This document shows positions 6,094 through 11,706 of a DNA stretch of 11,706 nucleotides, piece after piece. The notes under the pieces are model-generated. The model made no database searches, had not been told where the DNA came from, and saw nothing but the letters and a program-made list of their open reading frames with translations. The stretch is from NCBI GenBank assembly GCA_002413065.1, contig DHWH01000015.1:50291-61996 (forward strand), in the 5' to 3' direction. A program made the position numbers and the translations under genes. Numbering within the stretch: the first letter of the stretch is position 1; the number at the start of each line of letters is the position of its first letter. The DNA comes from Patescibacteria group bacterium UBA5187 (GTDB taxonomy: Bacteria > Patescibacteriota > Minisyncoccia > Phycocordibacterales > PALSA-1337).

Positions 6094-6176
6094 AGCGAAG
6101 TAAGTCATTCCTCCAAGTCTGCGGAACTCGCTTCGCTCAAACAGGTCCTCGACTTATCGGAATGACTTACTTCGCT
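6094..6176. terminator. Long inverted repeat, probable 3' hairpin of ftsH
   Basis: AGCGAAGTAAGTCATTCC (6094-6111) is the exact reverse complement of 6159-6176. After a 3-base internal loop the pairing resumes with AAGTC (6115-6119) against GACTT (6151-6155). The stem is 18 bp plus 5 bp around a loop of about 31 bases. One arm ends two bases after the ftsH stop codon. There is no U tract, so it is either a transcription barrier or an mRNA-stabilising 3' hairpin. The words GTCATTCC and GAGCGAAGCGAG recall dispersed hairpin repeats seen in many bacterial genomes. Confidence 0.65.
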
Positions 6177-6178
6177 AA

Positions 6179-8116
6179 TTACACTATCTTCTTTGGTTCT
6201 ACCAACTCATCTTTCTTCTTCACCTCTATTCCCTGTGCAACCAATATCTTTTCATACTCTTCACGTTCAATAGTCTCCACGTCGATCAAACGCTTCGCTA
6301 TGGCTTCAAAAGCTTTCCTGTTCACAGTAAGTGTTTTGAGTGCAACTTCGCGTGCATCCGTCATGATACGAGTGACTTCACCATCGATTTCTGCAGCGAC
6401 TTTTTCTGAATATTCCCTGTCATTCACGCCCATACCGAAGAGCACTCTTCCCTGGGCGCTTTCCAGAGCCACCGGACCGATCTTTTCTGACATACCATAA
6501 CGAGTCACCATATCACGTGCCAAGGCAGTAGCGACTTGAAGATCATTTGAGGCACCTGTCGTGATATCACCGAAAACGAGAAGCTCGGCCACATGCCCGC
6601 CCATAGAAACTGCAATGTCATCTAAAAACTGTAGGCGTGACTGCAAGCGACGTTCTTCAAACGGCAGCTTGAGAGTATATCCGGCGGCACGACCGCGTGA
6701 AATTATGGAAATCTTATGAACAGGATCGGCATGCGGCAAAACTGACGAAACCAAGGCATGCCCCGCTTCATGATATGCGGTGATCTCTTTTTCCTTTGGC
6801 GACAATACGTGACTGCGGCGTTCGGGACCGAGCATGACCTTTTCGATCGATCGGATGAGATCGAATTGGCCGATCGATGTACGATTCTCTCGTGCAGCCA
6901 AGATGGCAGCTTCATTCATCAGAGATGCAAGGTCCGCACCCGAAAATCCCGGGGTACGCTCCGCAATGACTATCATATTTACATCTTCAGCCAATTGCTT
7001 TTTTATCGCATGAATCTTCAAAATTGCCTCCCTGTCGCCGCGATCCGGAAGGTCGATAGTGACACGACGATCGAATCTTCCCGGTCGGAGAAGCGCAGGG
7101 TCGAGAACGTCAGGCCTGTTCGTCGCCGCCATGACAATAACTTTTTCATTCGGTTCAAAACCGTCCATTTCAACCAGGATCTGGTTCAATGTCTGTTCGC
7201 GCTCATCGTTACCTCCACCCATACCCGAACCGCGCGCACGACCCACAGCATCAATCTCATCAACGAATACGATAGCCGGCGCGGCTTCTTTTGCCATTTT
7301 GAACAAATCTCTCACACGGGAAGCACCGACGCCGACGAACATTTCCACGAATTCGGAACCGGAGATGGAAAAGAAAGCTACGCCGGCTTCGCCTGCGACC
7401 GCGCGCGCCAAAAGTGTTTTTCCCGTGCCCGGAGCTCCCATCAAAATAACACCTTTTGGAATTTCCGCGCCAATCTCGATGAATTTTTTTGGATTGCGCA
7501 AAAAGTCCACAATCTCGAACAATTCCTGTTTTGCCTCCTTTGCACCTGCGACATCCTTGAAAGTTACTTTTTGTTTTGTATCGGACGGCAATGTAATGCG
7601 CGCTTTGGACTGCCCGAATGTGAGTGCCTGCATTCCGGCGCCGCGCATCTGACGGGAGATCAGCCAGATGAAGAAAATCAAAAATAGAATAGGCGCCAAA
7701 AAAGGCGCGAGCTGTCCAGTCCAATACCAGAAGCCGCTCGGCTGTTCCACCATAATCGTAGTGGATGCCAATTGCTGCGGAGTTACGCCAAGCCGCGTCA
7801 ATGATTCCGTAAGAGAAGAATCCACTTCCTTTTGTGCGGTCTTCGTAGACTTATCGGGATATGTGGCTATGATCTGATCGCCTTGAATACTGAGAGATGT
7901 GATCGTTCCTTTTTTTACATCAGAAGCGATGGCTGACAGCGAAGTCTGCGTAGACAGGTCTTTTTTTGAAGAAAACTGCGCGTAAATGCCCGTTATCAAC
8001 AGGAAGATCAGGATCACGATCGCAATCATATTGATGAAGCTCATTCGCGGAGGCATACCCCCCTTCGCCGCTTTCTTATTTTTCTGATTGGGGTTTTTAG
8101 CGGTATTGTTGGCCAT
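6179..8116 (-). CDS. ftsH: ATP-dependent zinc metalloprotease FtsH
   Basis: A 645-aa membrane AAA+ protease that extracts and degrades membrane and short-lived cytosolic proteins as a hexamer. Seen: basic cytoplasmic N-terminus, first membrane helix (about 28-47), extracytoplasmic domain (48-128), second helix (about 135-154), Walker A GAPGTGKT (227-234), Walker B IVFVDE (282-287), second region of homology with NRPDVLDPALLRPGRFDRR (333-351), zinc motif HEAGH (449-453) and the third zinc ligand Asp525 in TTGASND. All catalytic residues are present and the length is normal. Two paralogous micro-membrane-protein genes lie upstream on the same strand. A long hairpin follows the stop by two bases. 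The start gives a typical N-terminus; no Shine-Dalgarno is seen. Confidence 0.98.
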   Translation of the reverse strand: MANNTAKNPNQKNKKAAKGGMPPRMSFINMIAIVILIFLLITGIYAQFSSKKDLSTQTSLSAIASDVKKGTITSLSIQGDQIIATYPDKSTKTAQKEVDSSLTESLTRLGVTPQQLASTTIMVEQPSGFWYWTGQLAPFLAPILFLIFFIWLISRQMRGAGMQALTFGQSKARITLPSDTKQKVTFKDVAGAKEAKQELFEIVDFLRNPKKFIEIGAEIPKGVILMGAPGTGKTLLARAVAGEAGVAFFSISGSEFVEMFVGVGASRVRDLFKMAKEAAPAIVFVDEIDAVGRARGSGMGGGNDEREQTLNQILVEMDGFEPNEKVIVMAATNRPDVLDPALLRPGRFDRRVTIDLPDRGDREAILKIHAIKKQLAEDVNMIVIAERTPGFSGADLASLMNEAAILAARENRTSIGQFDLIRSIEKVMLGPERRSHVLSPKEKEITAYHEAGHALVSSVLPHADPVHKISIISRGRAAGYTLKLPFEERRLQSRLQFLDDIAVSMGGHVAELLVFGDITTGASNDLQVATALARDMVTRYGMSEKIGPVALESAQGRVLFGMGVNDREYSEKVAAEIDGEVTRIMTDAREVALKTLTVNRKAFEAIAKRLIDVETIEREEYEKILVAQGIEVKKKDELVEPKKIV

Positions 8117-8143
8117 ATTGATATTGACGTATTAAGTAGGCTG

Positions 8144-8149
8144 ATTATA
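8144..8149 (-). promoter_or_regulatory. Putative -10 box of ftsH
   Basis: TATAAT on the minus strand, 27 bases before the ftsH ATG, would give a leader of roughly 20 bases. It is preceded directly by TG. No convincing -35 is present at 16-18 bases. ftsH may also be read through from the two small genes upstream. Confidence 0.35.
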
Positions 8150-8184
8150 CAGACAATTGGGTAAAATGGAAGAAAATCAAGGTA

Positions 8185-8322
8185 TTAGATCATGGAGACG
8201 AGCCAAACAACACCTATTATGGCAAATACCTGATGCGGGGTGATGCGCCAGATGTGGTACAGAATAACACCGGCAAGCACAAAAATGGGCAGGGCAAGAA
8301 AAAAAATTTTGTGATCATCCAT
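8185..8322 (-). CDS. Small two-helix membrane protein A (45 aa)
   Basis: An ATG at 8322 opens a 45-codon frame ending in TAA. The product starts MDDHKIFFLALPIF and is almost wholly hydrophobic: helix 1 about residues 6-24, a short turn with WRITPH (25-30), helix 2 about 31-45. It aligns without gaps to the neighbouring 46-aa product, with 14 of 45 residues identical (Pro12-Ile-Phe14, Tyr22, Arg26, Thr28-Pro29, Phe33 among them). Two independent frames sharing this pattern support real coding despite the size. The family is unknown to me. Its place 68 bases upstream of ftsH on the same strand suggests a link with FtsH or the membrane, but this is inference. Confidence 0.65.
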   Translation of the reverse strand: MDDHKIFFLALPIFVLAGVILYHIWRITPHQVFAIIGVVWLVSMI

Positions 8323-8348
8323 AGTGTATCGTGAAAAAATGAACATAC

Positions 8349-8376
8349 ATTATATATGAGGATGACCCGAACACAA
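8349..8376 (-). promoter_or_regulatory. Putative promoter of small gene A
   Basis: On the minus strand TTGTGT (8376-8371) is followed after 16 bases by a perfect TATAAT (8354-8349). The start site would be about 20 bases before the ATG at 8322. It lies between the two small genes, so A could be transcribed apart from B. Confidence 0.35.
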
Positions 8377-8384
8377 ATTTTTTC

Positions 8385-8525
8385 CTAATCGCCCGGGACC
8401 AAGAGAGCGAGAACCGCGGTTATAATGAATATTTCATACGGCGTAACACGAAAAATGTTATATACGATGATGCAGACAATTATGAAAATTGGTATGCCAA
8501 CCAATATGGCTTGAAGAGTGTTCAT
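8385..8525 (-). CDS. Small two-helix membrane protein B (46 aa)
   Basis: An ATG at 8525 opens a 46-codon frame ending in TAG. The product starts MNTLQAILVGIPIF, has two hydrophobic segments (about 6-24 and 31-44) and a middle turn FRVTPYE (25-31). It is the paralog of the 45-aa product downstream: the shared core is PIF, then Y-x-I-x-R-x-TP, then F-x-I. The C-terminus ends in the more polar PGD. The only Cys is at 18. Function is unknown. With the neighbour it forms a tandem pair, 62 bases apart, upstream of ftsH on the same strand. Confidence 0.65.
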   Translation of the reverse strand: MNTLQAILVGIPIFIIVCIIVYNIFRVTPYEIFIITAVLALLVPGD

Positions 8526-8639
8526 AGTAGGTCCGACGCTCTATCGGGTATGTTTTTACACTGATATTTTGTTCAAAAAATGTAATAAAAAATGTAGCGT
8601 GTCGTCCTATGAATGACAGCGTATCGACGTATTAAAAAT
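8526..8639. promoter_or_regulatory. Divergent intergenic region, small gene B / GH113-like gene
   Basis: AT-rich spacer between two divergent starts. It holds two direct copies of AAAAAATGTA (8575-8584 and 8587-8596) and, just before the hydrolase ATG, GTATCGACGTATTAA (8621-8635), which matches 13 of 15 bases at 8121-8135 in the ftsH leader. No promoter with both boxes could be picked with confidence on either strand. Confidence 0.35.
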
Positions 8640-10814
8640 ATGAAAAAAATTCCTGCCGGAATCTTGGTCGTTTATAGCATAGCGTGCTGCTTTGCAGTTT
8701 TTTCATATGTCATTAGCCCCATTCCCAAAGCTGAGGCCTCAGTTTCAACATGGATCCGCGCATTCAGCATTCAGCCCGCGAATACGACGGATTTTGGCAG
8801 CGAAGCCATGAAACAGAATCTTCGCGAAATGAAATATGCCGGAGCAAATTATGTAACACTGATCATTCCTTACTACCAGTCAAATCGGCAATCTACCGTA
8901 ATGTATCCAAGCTGGAACACGCCGAGCGACAGTTCCCTGGCTTCCGCCATCGCATATGCACATTCAATCGGACTCAAAGTCATGCTGAAACCGCATTTGG
9001 AAACCGATTATATCGAGTGGCGCGGAAATATTGACCCGATACCCGATAACCGTGCGGCATGGTTCCAGTCGTACTCGGACATGCTCGCTCATTACGGAGC
9101 AATTGCCGAAGCAAATGCTGTCGAGGATTACTGCATGGGAGCCGAACTCCTTCATCTTTCCAACCCTTACTATGATCCGAACAATACAGCCAACTGGAAA
9201 AAAGCAATTGCTTCCCTTCGCAGCATCTATTCAGGAAAATTGACCTACAGCGCAAACTGGTATGGCGAGCTGGATACCATTGAATTCTGGCCGGAGCTTG
9301 ATTACATTGGCATCTCAGCTTATTACGACCTCAGCAATGCGGCAAACTCTTCGCCCGAAGAACTTAAAAAAATCTGGGCTGCATGGCGTGCACATGAAAT
9401 CGAACCCGTTCAACAGCGTTTCAACAAACAAATTGTATTCACTGAAATCGGGTATCGCAGCATGAACGGCTCATATCAAAACCCGTGGGACTGGTCGCGT
9501 TCAGCTCCATACAATAGTACCGATCAGTCGAACGCATATCAGGCTCTGTTCTCATACTGGGAAAATGTGCCTTGGATGAACGGAGTTTCATTGTGGCGTT
9601 GGGAAATGGACCCGGATGCCGGCGGTCAGAGCGATACCGGGTATACACCACAACATAAACCGGTTCTTCAAACGATCCGGCAATCATGGACGAGTACCGG
9701 GACAAGCACGCATCCCATTCAACCGGCGGATTTTACTTCCACAGTTCAACTCAATTCTTCAAGCCCAAGGGCCGGGGAACCCTTTACCATCGACGTAACA
9801 GTGACCGATACAGTAGGTGACGCTCCGGCAGCCATTACCGATATTGAAATGTATGATGATGAGACGGGCCAGCGCGTCATGCAAAAATTCTTTGAGGATC
9901 AGGATTTCATCGCTGGCAATTCGAAAACCTACACCGTTTCATTCACACCGCCGTCATCGCAGTCAGCTGTCACATATCGTCTTGATGTAGGAATATTTCA
10001 TACCAACTGGACATCTCTCTACACGTGGAAGAACAATGCCGGAAGTTTTACTGTTGCTCCTACAAATGGCGGTACCACGACACCAAGTCAGCCACCTGCC
10101 TTTACCTCGACTGTTTCATCCGACACGGCAGACCCTGTTGCCGAACAGGAGATATCATTGCATATAGATGTAATGAATGCCAGAGGCCCCGGCAACAAAA
10201 CAGTCACCGATATAGAAATATATGACAATGCAACCAACCAGCGCGCTCTGCAAAAATTCTTCGAGAATCAGAGCTTCGCCTCCGGAGCATCACGATCGTA
10301 CACTGTCACATTTACACCGCATGCCGATGTCACCTACCGCGTGGCGGTTGGAAATTTTAGCGCCAATTGGACGTCCCTCTATACATGGAAAAATAATACC
10401 TTCTCATTTAGCGTATCCCGAGGTGCAGGCAATCAGCCCGCAACATCTACTCCGCCGACTGCTACCAGCACTCCGCCTGTTGCGACTTCAACACCGCCTG
10501 TTGGAACATCTACCCCGCCGCATCTTGAAATGAGATTCCCCACGCTCGGCAGTCACCTTTCCGGAACGGTTGTATTCACAGGAACTGTGACAAACAGAAA
10601 TCTCTCCGACTACAGCATGTCGTGGCAAGTGGAGGGACGCAAGTTGAATCCAATGACTGACAGCAATGCCGATTATCCTCATAAAGAAGCTTCCGTAGAT
10701 GTGGCAGCATTCAATTGGAAACCTGCCGGTTCGACATACCACATTGATTTCGTGGCCATTGAAAAATCCACAGGAAACGCAATATGGAAAGGGGCGGATG
10801 TGTATGTGGAATAA
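8640..10814 (+). CDS. Secreted GH113-like glycoside hydrolase with Ig-like modules
   Basis: A 724-aa secreted enzyme. I chose the ATG at 8640 because it gives a classical signal peptide (Lys-Lys, hydrophobic 5-27, likely cleavage after AEA33); an in-frame ATG at 8613 would add nine residues. Residues about 36-350 match a GH113-type (beta/alpha)8 barrel, a family that includes beta-1,4-mannanases. Candidate acid/base is Glu169 (CMGAELLHLS), candidate nucleophile Glu269 (IVFTEIGYRS). Other marks are LKPHLETDYIEWRG (116-129), LDYIGISAYYDL and LWRWEMDP. Two CARDB/Ig-like modules follow (about 364-473 and 487-593), each closing with NWTSLYTWKNN. Then come four TSTPP heptads and a third beta-rich domain (629-724). 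No sortase signal or C-terminal helix is visible, so it is probably released or held by its modules. Exact substrate is unknown. Confidence 0.88.
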   Translation: MKKIPAGILVVYSIACCFAVFSYVISPIPKAEASVSTWIRAFSIQPANTTDFGSEAMKQNLREMKYAGANYVTLIIPYYQSNRQSTVMYPSWNTPSDSSLASAIAYAHSIGLKVMLKPHLETDYIEWRGNIDPIPDNRAAWFQSYSDMLAHYGAIAEANAVEDYCMGAELLHLSNPYYDPNNTANWKKAIASLRSIYSGKLTYSANWYGELDTIEFWPELDYIGISAYYDLSNAANSSPEELKKIWAAWRAHEIEPVQQRFNKQIVFTEIGYRSMNGSYQNPWDWSRSAPYNSTDQSNAYQALFSYWENVPWMNGVSLWRWEMDPDAGGQSDTGYTPQHKPVLQTIRQSWTSTGTSTHPIQPADFTSTVQLNSSSPRAGEPFTIDVTVTDTVGDAPAAITDIEMYDDETGQRVMQKFFEDQDFIAGNSKTYTVSFTPPSSQSAVTYRLDVGIFHTNWTSLYTWKNNAGSFTVAPTNGGTTTPSQPPAFTSTVSSDTADPVAEQEISLHIDVMNARGPGNKTVTDIEIYDNATNQRALQKFFENQSFASGASRSYTVTFTPHADVTYRVAVGNFSANWTSLYTWKNNTFSFSVSRGAGNQPATSTPPTATSTPPVATSTPPVGTSTPPHLEMRFPTLGSHLSGTVVFTGTVTNRNLSDYSMSWQVEGRKLNPMTDSNADYPHKEASVDVAAFNWKPAGSTYHIDFVAIEKSTGNAIWKGADVYVE
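9729..10418 (+). repeat. Two tandem Ig-like modules in the glycoside hydrolase
   Basis: Unit 1 spans 9729-10058 and unit 2 10098-10418. Both start with FTSTV and share TDIE-YD, QR--QKFFE-Q-F, SYTV/TYTV-FTP, TYR--VG-F and NWTSLYTWKNN. Protein similarity is strong while the DNA has diverged at third positions, so the duplication is old. Such modules often space or bind carbohydrate. Confidence 0.75.
10440..10523 (+). repeat. Four 21-bp units coding TSTPP heptads
   Basis: Four consecutive 21-base units encode ATSTPPT, ATSTPPV, ATSTPPV and GTSTPPH. This is a flexible, probably extracellular linker before the last beta domain. Unit number could vary between strains. Confidence 0.85.
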
Positions 10815-10821
10815 ACTTAGT

Positions 10822-10838
10822 ACACTTTGAGTGTTTTA
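10822..10838 (+). terminator. Weak possible terminator of the glycoside hydrolase gene
   Basis: ACACT-TTG-AGTGT followed by TTT makes a 5-bp hairpin with a short U run, 7 bases after the stop codon. The stem is short, so the call is tentative. On the other strand AATAC/GTATT (10874-10888) overlaps the stop of the binding-protein gene and is equally weak. Confidence 0.25.
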
Positions 10839-10886
10839 CATGTGGTCAAAAAATGGATTAGAATGGCCGAAAGAATACGGGGAGTA

Positions 10887-11706
10887 TTACTGAAAAACTT
10901 GAACTGCTTTCCCGCTCCGGACTTGTTTTATGACAAAATATTTTGCGTCTGTTTTTATTCCACCGAGTTCATCAAATGTTACATTTCCATAACTTACCGT
11001 GTCAAAACTTCGAGACCTCATGTATATGGCAATATCCTTGGGATTTATCTTCATTACCTCTGCCATCATATAAACCGAATCATAAGCTACGCTGGCAGTT
11101 ATCTGTGGCTCGTGCCCAAACTTTTTTATATAAGCATCAAGAAATGTCTGAGACGGTGCCTTGTTCGTGTAGAAATAAACCCCTTCCATATCTTTGACGT
11201 AATCTGGTCCTAAATAAGAAGTCGCATTCTCGTCGGTATATATCGCGATATCTTTCAGGAAACCAAGTTTATGTTTCAAAAAATCAACATACACACTGGT
11301 ATCGAGCACGCTGAAGAATACTGTATCCGCTCCGCTTGCTTTGACCTTCGGCAGAATGCTCTTCACATCAGTATTCGTTCCCAACAAATCTACTCCGACG
11401 ATTTCTACTCCGTACTTCTCGGCAGCTTCTTTGGTGTACTTGAGCACAGTGGCATAATACCCGTCGTTACCGATCACCAGATATAGCTTCTTTTTGCCTG
11501 ATTGTGCAATGTGTTTGACTGTCAGTTCCGATTTGGGTTGGGTCCTGTACCATGTACCAAAAACATTCTCATGCATAACTGTTCCATTCATAACTTCAAC
11601 GCCTGCATCAGGAGAGATGAGAAGTTCATCTTTTTTCACCAGAGACTCGGCCCCGGGATAACTGTCGAGAAATGAAACGATGAAGTACTTCGCACCATCA
11701 ATGCTT
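10887..11706 (-). CDS. LivJ-type ABC transporter substrate-binding protein, N-terminus beyond window
   Basis: The frame is open from the right edge to a TAA at 10887-10889, giving the last 273 residues. It matches the type I periplasmic-binding fold of LivJ-like proteins (Leu/Ile/Val, amino acid or amide receptors): LLISPDAGVEVMNG, FGTWYRTQPKSELTVKHIA, KLYLVIGNDGYYATVLKY, ADTVFFSVLDTSVYVDFL and the closing strand with YFVIKQVRSGKAVQVF. A GTG at 11639 could be mistaken for a start, but receptor-like sequence (SIDGAKYFIVSFLDSYPG) continues upstream to the edge. The ligand cannot be told from this part. In this organism it would be an extracytoplasmic lipoprotein or anchored protein; the N-terminus that would show it is missing. 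It converges on the glycoside hydrolase gene. Confidence 0.85.
   Translation of the reverse strand, partial: SIDGAKYFIVSFLDSYPGAESLVKKDELLISPDAGVEVMNGTVMHENVFGTWYRTQPKSELTVKHIAQSGKKKLYLVIGNDGYYATVLKYTKEAAEKYGVEIVGVDLLGTNTDVKSILPKVKASGADTVFFSVLDTSVYVDFLKHKLGFLKDIAIYTDENATSYLGPDYVKDMEGVYFYTNKAPSQTFLDAYIKKFGHEPQITASVAYDSVYMMAEVMKINPKDIAIYMRSRSFDTVSYGNVTFDELGGIKTDAKYFVIKQVRSGKAVQVFQ

Noticed and set aside
6758..7687. Plus-strand open frames of about 200-310 codons opposite ftsH
   Set aside because: They are antisense shadows of the unmistakable ftsH AAA and protease domains, and their products show no family features.
10827..11213. Plus-strand 128-codon frame after the glycoside hydrolase
   Set aside because: It lies opposite the clear binding-protein gene and has no recognisable features.
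11637..11639. GTG as the start of the substrate-binding protein
   Set aside because: Homologous sequence continues in frame upstream to the window edge, so the gene is simply cut off.
1..11706. CRISPR array, insertion sequence, integrase, prophage or alternative genetic code
   Set aside because: No regularly spaced repeats, transposase or integrase motifs were seen, and TGA acts as a normal stop for the MutY-like gene.

Overview
The window reads as chromosomal DNA from a Candidate Phyla Radiation bacterium (Patescibacteria, most likely the Parcubacteria side). This is an inference from gene style: short intergenic gaps, no Shine-Dalgarno motif before any gene, a MutY-like glycosylase without an iron-sulfur cluster, a lineage-typical odd cupredoxin, and secreted proteins with Ser/Thr/Pro-rich linkers. 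TGA works as a stop, so the UGA-recoding CPR groups (Gracilibacteria, SR1/Absconditabacteria) are unlikely. No insertion sequence, CRISPR array, prophage or rRNA was seen.

Layout. Positions 1-492 (minus) hold the start of an unrecognised, AT-rich protein with a HEPN-type R-x4-H motif. It begins one base after the 3' CCA of a tRNA-Ser(GCU) gene (494-583, minus). Its codon use (12 of 14 Arg are AGA) differs from the rest, which suggests an acquired island at the tRNA 3' end. The plus strand then carries a MutY-like DNA glycosylase (685-1617), a membrane-anchored cupredoxin-fold protein (1686-2096) and recG (2121-4280). recG is broken by two single-base indels of opposite sign, both in A runs. 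A convergent minus-strand unit follows: tRNA-Ile(UAU), a GNAT/DUF2156-like protein that starts 10 bases after the tRNA, and a 6-phosphogluconolactonase family gene. A decayed partial copy of the tRNA lies just upstream of it.

A long hairpin (6094-6176) separates this unit from ftsH (6179-8116, minus). Upstream of ftsH on the same strand lie two tiny genes, 45 and 46 codons, encoding paralogous two-helix membrane proteins. Diverging from them is a secreted GH113-like glycoside hydrolase with two tandem Ig-like modules, a TSTPP linker and a third beta module (8640-10814). The right edge holds the C-terminal part of a LivJ-type substrate-binding protein (10887-11706, minus).

How the genes fit together. 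DNA repair is represented by the MutY-like protein and RecG, membrane protein quality control by FtsH with possible small partners, sugar-phosphate metabolism by Pgl, and extracellular glycan use and solute uptake by the GH113-like enzyme and the binding protein. The points most worth a second look are the paired microproteins next to ftsH, the tRNA-to-mRNA junctions with almost no leader, the rare tRNA-Ile(UAU), the HEPN-like gene at tRNA-Ser, and the recG double frameshift.
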